A DNA stretch of 38,251 nucleotides from Clostridia bacterium (lineage in GTDB: Bacteria > Bacillota > Clostridia > Oscillospirales > Acutalibacteraceae): NCBI GenBank assembly GCA_017433225.1, contig JAFRHS010000057.1, positions 1 through 38,251 on the forward strand, given 5' to 3'. Under the pieces are notes generated by a model. That model did no database searches and was not told where the DNA came from. It worked only from the letters and a program-made list of their open reading frames with translations. The position numbers were made by a program, and so were the translations under genes. The first letter of the stretch is position 1. Each line of letters begins with the position of its first letter. Positions 22,319-29,958 of this stretch are shown piece by piece.

Positions 22319-23029
22319 TTACAGACCTGTTTGATAGAAATGAGACAGGCTTGCCATATCGCGAATGATGATCCTTTTCTTCTCATGACGGATCAGGCCC
22401 TGCTCCGTCATAATCGTCAGCAGTCTGGAGGTGTTCTCCCGGGAAGTGCCCAGCATATCGGCTAGCAGGGTCACACTCAGATCGATATCGATCTCCGTTT
22501 CATCTCCTCTGGGGATCCCAAAGTCTCGGCCCAGTTTCCATAGCTTGGCAGCGATCTTGCGGTCCATATTGATGTTCCCCACACTGTTTTTCAGCTGGTG
22601 GATCAACCGTTGGTGTTTTTTCTCCTGCTCTTTCATGACCGCCTGGCAGAACGGAAAATCCTCTTTCATGATCTCCACGAACCGGTCATTGGGGACTTGG
22701 AGTATGGAAGAGGTCTCGATGGTGTCACAGTAGATCGCGGGAGTATTGGTAACGATGCAATCGTTCAGCAGGGCACCTTCTCCCAGCACAAACAGAATCT
22801 TTCTCTTTCCCTGAAGTGCCATGTTGTACTCAATGACCTTTCCGGAGATCAGAAAGCAAACATAGTCGGTATGCTTTTTGGCATGGAGGACAGACTCCCC
22901 CTTGTCATACCTTCTGAGAGTCCCCTGCTCATACAGTTTCCGGATCGTCTCTTCTCCTGCTCCACAGACAGAACTGCTGCTTCCCAAAGCGGTCAGTACA
23001 GACTGGTTCTTTTGAATCGTCTTTGCCAT
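22319..23029 (-). CDS. Crp/Fnr-family regulator next to asrABC
   Basis: A 236-residue regulator with cNMP-binding fold (YDKGESVLHAKKHTDYVCFLISGKV) and C-terminal winged HTH (LLADMLGTSRENTSRLL). The recognition helix ENTSR keeps the E..SR of Fnr, which reads TTGAT half sites. No Fnr-type cysteine set is at the N-terminus beyond a single Cys22, so it is not a classic oxygen sensor. Probable regulator of asr. It lies 13 bases after the EamA gene, and may be co-transcribed with it, but its base composition is that of the asr block. Confidence 0.88.
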   Translation of the reverse strand: MAKTIQKNQSVLTALGSSSSVCGAGEETIRKLYEQGTLRRYDKGESVLHAKKHTDYVCFLISGKVIEYNMALQGKRKILFVLGEGALLNDCIVTNTPAIYCDTIETSSILQVPNDRFVEIMKEDFPFCQAVMKEQEKKHQRLIHQLKNSVGNINMDRKIAAKLWKLGRDFGIPRGDETEIDIDLSVTLLADMLGTSRENTSRLLTIMTEQGLIRHEKKRIIIRDMASLSHFYQTGL

Positions 23030-23042
23030 GGTTTTTCCTCTC

Positions 23043-23456
23043 TTACAGTACCATCAATAACGTGCCGATGCCGATGAGCACGCAGCCGATGGCGGACTTC
23101 ACCGTCACCTGTTCGTGCAGGAAGATGAAGGCCAGCAGAATGGTGATGACCACCGACAGCTTGTCGACGGGCACGACCTTGGACGCATCGCCCATCTGCA
23201 GCGCTTTGAAATAGCAGAGCCAGGACGCCCCGGTGGCCAGACCGGACAGGATGAGGAAGATCCAGCTCTTCTGGCTGATCTCCGACAGCCCGCTCTGCTG
23301 GTGTGTCAGGAACACCATGCCCCAGGCCATGATGACCACGACGATGGTCCTCACAGCCGTTGCCAGGTTGGAGTCTACCCCCTCAATACCGATTTTTGCC
23401 AAAATGGACACCAATGCCGCGAACACCGCGGACCCCAGTGCAAACCAAAACCACAT
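23043..23456 (-). CDS. EamA/DMT-family small transporter
   Basis: A 137-residue membrane protein made of a single EamA repeat with about four to five hydrophobic helices (WFALGSAVFAALVSILAKIGI; LATAVRTIVVVIMAWGMVF; WIFLILSGLATGASWLCYFKALQMGDASKVVPVDKLSVVI). Full DMT exporters have two such repeats; half-size members act as dimers. The role is unknown; CLEAVAGE of a longer gene is unlikely since the ends are complete. It is 19 bases after the VOC gene, and AAAGGAG follows the TAAATCGCC motif. Confidence 0.85.
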   Translation of the reverse strand: MWFWFALGSAVFAALVSILAKIGIEGVDSNLATAVRTIVVVIMAWGMVFLTHQQSGLSEISQKSWIFLILSGLATGASWLCYFKALQMGDASKVVPVDKLSVVITILLAFIFLHEQVTVKSAIGCVLIGIGTLLMVL

Positions 23457-23475
23457 ACGATACTCCTTTGGCGAT

Positions 23476-23844
23476 TTACGCCTTGATCACCTGTACCTGG
23501 AACCCGTCCGGGTCCTCGACAAAGAAGCACTCCATGTGTCCGCCAAGGACGAGTGGTCCGTTGACGTCCAGGCCGCCCTTCTGCGCGGCGGCTAGAATGC
23601 TCTCATATGCTTCCGTCTGGAACCCGAAGGAAACCATGGGGTTCCGCAGGCCTTTTTCTTTCACCTTGCAGGGACCGCCGCAGATGAGTTCCACTTCCAT
23701 CCCCTGCCCATCCGTGAAGAATGTGAACTGTCTTCCGTCCGGCGTTTCGAATGCCCGGGACTGTTCCATACCAAGCAGTTCCCCATAGAACTTCTTCGAA
23801 GCGTCCAGGTCTCTTACTCTCAACGTGATCCAGCTGATCTTCAT
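23476..23844 (-). CDS. VOC-family (glyoxalase / dioxygenase fold) protein
   Basis: A 122-residue single-chain VOC protein with two beta-alpha-beta-beta-beta modules: ITLRVRDLDASKKFYGELLGM and ECFFVEDPDGFQVQVIKA. Candidate metal ligands: E in FVEDPDG-type region and H/E positions along the sheet, not certain. AAGGAGGG precedes the start. First gene of a likely VOC / EamA / regulator transcript from the promoter-leader module at 23860-23884. Confidence 0.85.
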   Translation of the reverse strand: MKISWITLRVRDLDASKKFYGELLGMEQSRAFETPDGRQFTFFTDGQGMEVELICGGPCKVKEKGLRNPMVSFGFQTEAYESILAAAQKGGLDVNGPLVLGGHMECFFVEDPDGFQVQVIKA

Positions 23845-23859
23845 ACAAAACCCTCCTTG

Positions 23860-23884
23860 GGCGATTTACTTCTACTTCATTCTA
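23860..23884 (-). promoter_or_regulatory. Promoter-leader module of the VOC gene
   Basis: TAGAAT -10 (23879-23884) then GTAGAAGTAAATCGCCC leading into AAGGAGGG. The motif GGCGATTTA (plus strand 23860-23868) falls at +5 to +13 of the predicted transcript, exactly as at 19205-19229. The -35 is weak. Confidence 0.6.
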
Positions 23885-23928
23885 CCACAAACTTTGTTGT
23901 ATACTAAAGAAAAGAGGAGGGAACCACC

Positions 23929-24726
23929 ATGAATGCAGAAATCGTTTGTATCGGCACCGAACTCCTTCTGGGTGATATTGTCAACACCAACGCACAGTAC
24001 CTGGCGAAACGCCTGTCCGAACTCGGCATCAACGTCTACTATCAAACCGTGGTCGGGGACAATCCCGGCCGTATCCGGGACGCGGTCCAAACGGCGTTTT
24101 CCCGCGCCGACCTTGTCATTACGACCGGAGGGCTCGGGCCCACCAAAGATGACATCAGCAAAGAAGTGGTCATGGAGACGCTGGGGTTCGAACCGGTCCT
24201 GGATAAAGTGACCGAAAGGCTCGTCCGCCTGTGGCTGCGCTTTACCGGTGTCAAAGAAGTCGCACCGGAGCAGCTGAAGCAGGCCTACGTTCCGAAAGGC
24301 GGGACCATCCTCCGCAACAAGTTTGGCACCGCACCGGGGTGCGCCATGGAAAAAGATGGAAAAATCGGGATCCTGCTGCCCGGACCTCCCCGGGAAATGA
24401 AACCGATGTTCGAAACTGCGGTCAAAAAGGTTTTGAGCCAGTACGCCAATCAGACGCTGGTGTCCGTCAACATTTATACCAAAGACTTTCTTCATGCTCC
24501 CGTTGGCATCGTGGGCGAATGGCCGGTCGCGGAAAAGATCTCCGATCTGTTTGATCTGACCGACCCGACCGTAGCCACCTATGCCGGCAAGGCAAACTGT
24601 CGGATCCGCGTGACGTCCCGCGGCACCGACCGTGAGGATGCACACCGGAAGATCGACCCGGTCGTCGAAGACATCGTAAACCGCATCGGCAAAGAATATA
24701 TCGACCACATTTCCGACCACGACTAA
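23929..24726 (+). CDS. CinA-like protein, N-terminal (COG1058 / MoCF) domain only
   Basis: A 265-residue protein: molybdopterin-binding-like domain (IVCIGTELLLGDIVNTNAQYLA; TTGGLGPTKDD; LPGPPREMKPMF) plus the KH-like segment. Full CinA (about 410 residues) adds the PncC nicotinamide-nucleotide deamidase domain; here the gene stops at the domain boundary (GKEYIDHISDHD), right before a terminator. The N-terminal domain is reported to have ADP-ribose pyrophosphatase activity in some CinA proteins. Start ATG 23929 with GAGGAGGG upstream; a TATACT -10 is at 23900-23905. Confidence 0.87.
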   Translation: MNAEIVCIGTELLLGDIVNTNAQYLAKRLSELGINVYYQTVVGDNPGRIRDAVQTAFSRADLVITTGGLGPTKDDISKEVVMETLGFEPVLDKVTERLVRLWLRFTGVKEVAPEQLKQAYVPKGGTILRNKFGTAPGCAMEKDGKIGILLPGPPREMKPMFETAVKKVLSQYANQTLVSVNIYTKDFLHAPVGIVGEWPVAEKISDLFDLTDPTVATYAGKANCRIRVTSRGTDREDAHRKIDPVVEDIVNRIGKEYIDHISDHD

Positions 24727-24730
24727 GCAA

Positions 24731-24760
24731 AAAGGCCACCCGTCAGGGTGGCTTTCTTTT
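24731..24760. terminator. Bidirectional terminator between cinA-like and TfoX-N genes
   Basis: Stem GCCACCC (24735-24741) / GGGTGGC (24746-24752), loop GTCA, flanked by A-run and T-run. Confidence 0.8.
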
Positions 24761-24767
24761 TCGCGAT

Positions 24768-25082
24768 TCACTTCTTTTTCCTCGGCTCCGGAAGTTCGTC
24801 GTACATAGCTTCCAACAACGAGCACAAAAACTCTTTGTCATCCACATTGTCCACCAGAAGCATTTCCTTTGCGCCTTCGTACGGCTGCTCCATCTCTGCT
24901 TCCGGCATCATGGCGACCGCAGCCTGCACCGGCTTTACCAGAAACCGGTCATCGTAGATGCCGCCAACGATCTTGCCACGGTAGTAGATGATATACTCCC
25001 CCATCATGGCCCGCCAGGACACGTCTTCCAGTCCGGCCAGCTGCTCCATGATGAACTCCAGGTACTCTTTGCTGGACGCCAT
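24768..25082 (-). CDS. TfoX N-terminal domain protein
   Basis: A 104-residue protein with the TfoX/Sxy N-terminal pattern: EYLEFIMEQLAGLEDVSWRAMMGEYIIYYRGKIVGGIYDDRFLVKP. In Gammaproteobacteria TfoX controls competence, but stand-alone N-domains are widespread in Firmicutes with unknown function, so no competence role is claimed. ATG 25082 (GGAG eight bases upstream) is preferred over GTG 25091. The stop is in the TGAATCGCG motif. Confidence 0.85.
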   Translation of the reverse strand: MASSKEYLEFIMEQLAGLEDVSWRAMMGEYIIYYRGKIVGGIYDDRFLVKPVQAAVAMMPEAEMEQPYEGAKEMLLVDNVDDKEFLCSLLEAMYDELPEPRKKK

Positions 25083-25105
25083 GCTTATCACTCCATTCTC
25101 GATCG

Positions 25106-25477
25106 TCAGTTCCCTGCCACCGGTGTTCCGACTTCGATCAGATTACCGTCCGGGTCATAGAAGCGGGTAACCGTCTGTCCCCAGGTATGGGTCATGAGCC
25201 GGTTGACGAACTCCGTCTCCGGGTACAACTGCTCCAACCGGACCACAAGCCCCTCTACGTCCGGGTCTTCAAAGTACAGTTCACTTGCGTTGCTCTTTGG
25301 CAACACGTCCCGTCCGAGGAACTTCTCCCAGATATCCTTTTGTTGCAGCGCTAACCCTCCGGACAGGAGCATATTGCCATCGTTGTCCTGCAGGAGTTCC
25401 AACCCGAAGATGTCTTCATAAAACTTCCTCGCCCGCTCCATGTCCGTGACCGTTACGAGCATACATTTCAATTCCAT
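25106..25477 (-). CDS. VOC-family (glyoxalase-like) protein
   Basis: A 123-residue VOC protein (KCMLVTVTDMERARKFYEDIFGLELLQDNDGNMLL ... TRFYDPDGNLIEVG). The C-terminal E in NLIEVG is the usual ligand position. GGAGGAG precedes the start. Its leader keeps GTAGAGTAAATCGCC but, unlike the matching modules at 19205 and 23860, the upstream TAGAAT promoter is replaced by hsdS sequence. It lies 23 bases upstream of the TfoX-N gene. Confidence 0.85.
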   Translation of the reverse strand: MELKCMLVTVTDMERARKFYEDIFGLELLQDNDGNMLLSGGLALQQKDIWEKFLGRDVLPKSNASELYFEDPDVEGLVVRLEQLYPETEFVNRLMTHTWGQTVTRFYDPDGNLIEVGTPVAGN

Positions 25478-26304
25478 TGGTTCTTCTCCTCCAGGCGATT
25501 TACTCTACTGTCATTTAGAGCAATAGATACTTTGTCACCGTTTCTGGATGTAACCGTAACGTAGCAAAAATCATTAGGACGGATTATCTTATACGGCCTT
25601 AATGACACGCCTTGCATATTTGCTTTTGTGTCAATGAACTTCTTTTCAATAGAAATGCCTCGCACGTCATCAATGCCGTATTTCAAATCCTCGTTCCGGA
25701 TGTCAGTAGGTTCGATAAACTCAGAAATAGCTCTTTTTTTCGTGGTTTTGATAAGCCACTTCATATAGGAGTCACAGGTGATTTGCATCTGCTCTATGCC
25801 ACGAGTCATCGCATCAAGGTTTTCCTGCATCCCAAGATAAATGTCCACGTATTTCTTCTGTGTAGAAATATCAGGTATTTCGATCTCAACATCACAGAAT
25901 ACATTCCACTCCATTCCGTCTCGAATCGAGGAATCTGTGTGGAACCAGAAGTATCGATCCCGCTCCTCCGACTTGAGAAGGATAAAGAAGTATTCCTTCA
26001 AGATGATGCTTTCATCCGTGATCCTGAAGACTGTATATGCCGGACTAACAATTTTGTTTTTCCCGGAGTGGTTCAAAGCAATAGGAAGAACAACATCACG
26101 GCCCACATGCATCAGGTTGCATGCAAAATAGTTCGGGGGGACCACTTTATATTTGCTGGTATCGGCACCGACCTGTTTTGACGGTTCAAAGAATTCTTTG
26201 TCCCTATTTACTCCTGAAACATCGTTCACAGTCAGGTTAGGAATCCCGCAAGCCTCACTATACAGTTCTACGAAAGTTCCTATTTTTACCTTATTCAATC
26301 CCAT
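25468..26304 (-). pseudogene. hsdS: Type I restriction specificity subunit, 3' truncated
   Basis: About 278 codons remain. A first target-recognition domain and conserved helix (QKKYVDIYLGMQENLDAMTRGIEQMQ) are present, and a second domain begins (DDVRGISIEKKFIDTKANM) but stops at VTSRNGDKVSIALNDS. From there the frame runs into the leader and start of the VOC gene (SRVNRLEEKNQWN). Complete HsdS proteins have two full recognition domains and are near 400 residues. The start ATG 26304 overlaps the hsdM stop by 14 bases. The junction with chromosome is close to 25508. Confidence 0.85.
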
Positions 26305-27424
26305 AGCCGATCCCCTCAAATGCCGCACGAAGGATACCCTGCGAATGGTGCTCTTCGGCCATAATAGATTTCATTTCAGCCTGTATACGATCCATCTCGG
26401 ATTGGAAGTCGATGCTAAGATCACGGTCTACAAACTCAATATACTTTGAGGGAACAAGACTCCAATCCTTGCTTCTGATTTCGTCCATTGTAGCCGAATA
26501 ACAGAACTCAGGAATATCATGATATAGTGTTTCCCACTCAGGAGACTGCCACGCAAACAGTGTTGAAGCGATCTTGCGTTTGTCTGCCTCTGTCAGAAGC
26601 ACGTATCCGTCTTCATTTGCTTTTCCGTCGCCAAGCGTTCTGGCATCAATGAACAGTATTTCGTTTTCACGATCCCGGAGAACGACTTCTTTGTCGTCCC
26701 GCTTTACCCGCTTACTCTTTTTGTGATTACCAACAATCCAGAGGGTGACGGAAATATCCGTTGCATAGAACATTTCCCTCGGTAGCACGATGATGGCCTC
26801 AACCTTGTGGTTTTCAATAAGCTGCTTCCGGATCTTGTATTCTTCAGAATCCGCACCAAGAGCACCGTTGGCAAGAAGGAAAGCAGCAGTGCCGTTGTAG
26901 GACAGACGGGCCAGCATGTGAAGAATCCATGCGTAGTTCGCATTACTTACAGGCGGCACCTCGTATCCGTCCCAACGGCGATCATTCCTAAGCTCGTTTT
27001 CAGTTCGCCAGTCTTTGAGATTGAAGGGAGGATTGGCAAGAATGAAATCGGCACGAAGATTTGGATGTTTGTCAGAAGTAAAAGTAGAAGCATCCATATC
27101 GCCCAAATCGCAGTTTAACCCACGAATCGCAAGGTTCATTCTGGCCAGCTTGTAGGTCTTGTCGTTAGACTCCTGACCGTAAATTGTGATGTCTTTCTTA
27201 TTTCCTTTATGCCGCTTGATGAACTCTGCACTCTGCACAAACATCCCACCTGAACCACAACAGGGATCTGTTGCCGTGTCTAATTTGATACAACATAACG
27301 GCAGCCTTTTTCTCCCCCTTAACGATGAACACCCCCGTGTGCATTTTTGCACACCCCTCATAACGATGCCGTATGCACCGTTACGGAGTAAAGTATTCGA
27401 TTTTAGCGCTGCCTGTGCGTACAT
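26291..27424 (-). pseudogene. hsdM: Type I restriction methyltransferase subunit, N-terminus missing or replaced
   Basis: Codons ~54-377 are a good HsdM catalytic domain: motif I DPCCGSGGMF and motif IV NPPF, plus the C-terminal region linking to HsdS. The N-terminal ~200 residues expected before motif I are absent. In their place is a 53-codon sequence (MYAQAALKSNTLLRNGAYGIV..) rich in Arg and Cys, read from ATG 27424 with GAGGAG upstream, that does not look like HsdM. No hsdR gene is in the window. Enzyme activity is unlikely. Confidence 0.8.
27337..27384. repeat. Two adjacent palindromes inside the foreign 5' segment of hsdM
   Basis: GTGTGCATTTTTGCACAC (27337-27354) is a perfect 7-base-arm hairpin. 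Next to it ATAACGATGC (27360-27369) and GCACCGTTAC (27375-27384) are inverted repeats with two mismatches. TAACGATG also occurs at 27320-27327. They sit exactly where hsdM homology begins to fail. Confidence 0.6.
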
Positions 27425-27450
27425 TTTGTTCTCCTCGTGAAACTGGAATT

Positions 27451-27813
27451 CTACTGCGTCAGCCTGTCTATTGCTTCTTCTTGTGTCCCGACAAAAAACA
27501 CGTCCTTGCCTTTGTTGCTCTCATAAATAAAGTCATGCAGAGGCTTGCTCGTGTAATGGGAATAACCCCCGTAGATGGCAATACGTCCACCGTAATTGAT
27601 GTACTTCTGCAATATTTCTCCCGCAAGCCCAGTGCTAAGAATAAAGAAATCTTCAACGATCAGTTCCTTGCTAATTACGATATTCTTTGTTCCGGCATCA
27701 TACTTAGCTGTCATCAGCACATCCAAAGCGGACTGAGCGTCCGTTATTAAAGGCTCATCGCTATCTACTATGGCACATAAAATGCCGTTCTTCTCAATTT
27801 TCGTAATGGTCAT
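27451..27813 (-). CDS. DUF4180 domain protein
   Basis: A 120-residue protein matching DUF4180: ITDAQSALDVLMTAKYDAGTKNIVISKELIVEDFFILSTGLAGEILQKYINYGGRIAIYGGYSHYTSKPLHDFIYESNKGKDVFFV. The family is found scattered in Bacteria beside regulators and is of unknown function; its fold resembles STAS/phosphofructo-like small alpha/beta proteins only by guess. GGAGGG precedes the start. It lies between vat and the hsdM remnant in an AT-rich island. Confidence 0.85.
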   Translation of the reverse strand: MTITKIEKNGILCAIVDSDEPLITDAQSALDVLMTAKYDAGTKNIVISKELIVEDFFILSTGLAGEILQKYINYGGRIAIYGGYSHYTSKPLHDFIYESNKGKDVFFVGTQEEAIDRLTQ

Positions 27814-27841
27814 CTTGAACCCTCCATCAAATCAGAATTTG

Positions 27842-28474
27842 TCAGTCTGGTATATGCTTGATTTTCTGTAAATCCCCACTGCATAGTGCATCCATATTAC
27901 GGAAAATTTTATCTGCATCCCAGTCCCACCATTTAAGGTTCAACAGGTATGCTGTCAAATCATCATCAAACCGTTTGCGAATCATCCTGCATGGATTACC
28001 ACCAGCAATGCTATATGGGGGAATATCCTTTGTGACAACAGAATTGGCTGCTATGATTGCGCCATCCCCAATATGAACACCTGGCATAACAGTTACATTC
28101 TGTCCAATCCAGACATCATTACCGACAATAGTATCTCCTTTTAGCGGTAGGTCTTCAAGGCTGGGTGTAAATTGCTCCCAGCCACCACCCATTATATTGA
28201 ACGGGTAAGTCGTTACGCTGTTCATTCTATGATTGGCACCATTCATAATGAATTCGATTCCTTTTGCAATCGCGCAGAACTTTCCGATAATCAATTTATC
28301 GCCAAGAAACTCATAGTGGTGCGTAACATGGTCTTCAAACTTTTCTGCTCCGTTTATGTCATCATAGTAAGTATATTCACCCACAATAATATTTGGCCTT
28401 GTGATCACATTCTTAATATATACAACTTGCTTTATGTTTTCGTTTGGATATACATGATCCGGATTTGGTCCCAT
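27842..28474 (-). CDS. vat: Vat-family streptogramin A O-acetyltransferase-like protein
   Basis: A 210-residue left-handed beta-helix acetyltransferase. It shares the Vat pattern throughout: starting MGPNPDHVYP, VGEYTYYDDINGAEKFED, KLIIGKFCAIAKGIEFIMNGANHRMN (catalytic His), TYPFNIMGGGWE, KGDTIVGNDVWIGQNVTVMPGVHIGDGAIIAANSVVTKDIPPYSIAGGNP. Vat enzymes acetylate streptogramin A antibiotics with acetyl-CoA. The family match is strong; whether this member confers resistance is untested. AAAGGG precedes the start. Low GC suggests acquisition. Confidence 0.88.
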   Translation of the reverse strand: MGPNPDHVYPNENIKQVVYIKNVITRPNIIVGEYTYYDDINGAEKFEDHVTHHYEFLGDKLIIGKFCAIAKGIEFIMNGANHRMNSVTTYPFNIMGGGWEQFTPSLEDLPLKGDTIVGNDVWIGQNVTVMPGVHIGDGAIIAANSVVTKDIPPYSIAGGNPCRMIRKRFDDDLTAYLLNLKWWDWDADKIFRNMDALCSGDLQKIKHIPD

Positions 28475-28498
28475 AATCTCACCCTTTCAAATCCCGAT

Positions 28499-28687
28499 TT
28501 ATACTTTTGATCGATCGCTCTGTTGCCGCGCCATCACTTCGAGCATATGTCTACCTATCTTCTCAGGATCGTAGTCATTTGCCTGGCAGATAAACCGCAG
28601 CCCATCCGGTGTCAGTATACGACCGTTATTCTTGTCGTGGAGATACTTCTGAAATTCCTCGTACTCCGAATTCTTAATCTGCTTCAT
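28499..28687 (-). CDS. Small hypothetical protein
   Basis: A 62-residue protein (MKQIKNSEYEEFQKYLHDKN..LTPDGLRFICQANDYDPEKIGRHMLEVMA) with helical, soluble composition. GGAG lies seven bases before the ATG. It is 24 bases upstream of vat in the same direction. I do not recognise a family. Confidence 0.7.
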   Translation of the reverse strand: MKQIKNSEYEEFQKYLHDKNNGRILTPDGLRFICQANDYDPEKIGRHMLEVMARQQSDRSKV

Positions 28688-28709
28688 GACGGTTCTCCAA
28701 TCTGTGCCA

Positions 28710-29636
28710 TTACAAATATTTCTTGAACGCCTTCTTCATTTTGAGCATGACATCAATAATCCAGTCGAACTGTGCGTTCCATTGGTTCTTGTCACCGAAG
28801 GTCACGCTCTTCTCGATAACGATGCGGCTTGCCTTACGCTCCGGCAGTTCCCGCCAGTCAAAGGTCAATGCGGCATCGGATTCGATGGCATCCTTATTTT
28901 CGAAGAGGGAGTGGAACAGGTCTTTATCCTCACTGATATACAGTTCCACATCCAGTTCGTTCCGTTTCTGAATCTGCGATACGGCAATATGGCAGGCAGA
29001 AGAACCTACGCTGAAGTTCATCCAATGATCCATAGACGGCTTTCTACGGTTGAAGTTCTTTGCAAATTGTGCATTTTGGAAAGCATAGTCCTAGAACGCC
29101 ACCCAATAGTCATATCTCTGCTGCTGAGTCTCGTTAGCGGACTCGCTCTTCTTTACTTCCTTTGTCCAATCGTTCGGCTTTTCAATGACCTCAAACTTCA
29201 CGGCAGGTTCAGATGTCCCGATGCGATACAACTTTATCTCGCAAAGGAAGAATCCGATTTTCTCATCGGTATGGTTGTTCAGCCATTCGATGGCAGCCTT
29301 GTGTTCCTCACGAGCGTGTTTCACCACCCAAATAATCACATCCGCAGATTTGCCGGACGCATAGGTTATCAGCTTTCCGAGGTGATCATGGTTTGTGTCC
29401 TCCAGCTGATTCTCGATGATAATTTTCCGATCCGTTCCCGTCTCAGACGCAAAGATATCGACATTGAAATCTCCCACGGAAGACTCTGTCTCATCAACAG
29501 TAATATCAAGCCCCACTGCATCCGCAAGGAGAGCAATGTTATCATCCTGTGATAGCCACGGAGTAAAGTCCAGAGCTTCATGCAGCCACACCGTCCGCAG
29601 GTCTTTTATTTCTTCCAATCTGCTCAAATTCACCAT
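28710..29636 (-). pseudogene. DUF4268 (PD-(D/E)xK-like) gene interrupted by one in-frame amber codon
   Basis: A single frame of about 308 codons broken by TAG at 29091-29093 (GCG TTC TAG GAC TAT). N-terminal part: NVDIFASETGTDRKIIIENQLEDTNHDHLGKLITYASGKSADVIIWVV, a nuclease-like core found in DUF4268 proteins. C-terminal part after the stop: DYAFQNAQFAKNFNRRKPSMDHWMNFSVGSS..., the DUF4268 domain. No frameshift separates the halves. Either a recent nonsense mutation or a sequencing error. GAGGAGG precedes ATG 29636, four bases after the XRE gene. Confidence 0.8.
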
Positions 29637-29640
29637 TGTG

Positions 29641-29856
29641 TCATTCCTCCTCGCGTTTTACATAGGTAAGCTGAATATCGTAGCCGAGAACTTCGAGCAT
29701 CTGCACAAAGGTCTTATTCACAATGGAATCGCCCTTTTTGATGAGCCGATTCACATACTGCCCCGTTGTGCCGACTTCCTCTCCGAGTTTCGCCTGTGTC
29801 ATATCAGCTTCGATGCATTTCACTTTGACATCGACTTCAAAATTGTTCTTGACCAT
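29641..29856 (-). CDS. XRE-type helix-turn-helix regulator
   Basis: A 71-residue single HTH domain (MTQAKLGEEVGTTGQYVNRLIKKGD). GAGGG is before the start, and a promoter (TAGAAA-17-TATAAT, 29921-29949) lies upstream. It leads the transcript into the DUF4268 gene and probably regulates it. Confidence 0.82.
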   Translation of the reverse strand: MVKNNFEVDVKVKCIEADMTQAKLGEEVGTTGQYVNRLIKKGDSIVNKTFVQMLEVLGYDIQLTYVKREEE

Positions 29857-29920
29857 ATTTCAATCCCTCTGTTGTTTCTTGCGTCATTTTTGTTGGTTTA
29901 TTGCACTCACAGTGTTATTT

Positions 29921-29949
29921 ATTATATCACGGAATTATGAAATTTTCTA
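29921..29949 (-). promoter_or_regulatory. Promoter of the XRE/DUF4268 transcript
   Basis: TATAAT (29921-29926), 17-base spacer, TAGAAA (29944-29949) on the minus strand. Confidence 0.6.
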
Positions 29950-29958
29950 CCCCTTAAC

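Larger units (their letters stand above)
5344..25502 (-). repeat. Dispersed 9-base motif TRAATCGCS, 11 minus-strand copies in intergenic positions
   Basis: Copies, all read on the minus strand, at 5344-5352, 6436-6444, 9781-9789, 14656-14664, 15820-15828, 17954-17962, 19205-19213, 23470-23478, 23860-23868, 24762-24770 and 25494-25502. In six of them the TRA is the stop codon of a gene; in five it lies in a leader or a short gap before a ribosome binding site (often ATCGCCNAAGGAGG). The coordinates given span the family, not one element. Confidence 0.7.

Noticed and set aside
24768-25082. Competence regulator role for the TfoX-like protein
   Set aside because: Only the N-terminal domain is present and competence function is established for proteobacterial TfoX, not for such Firmicutes proteins.
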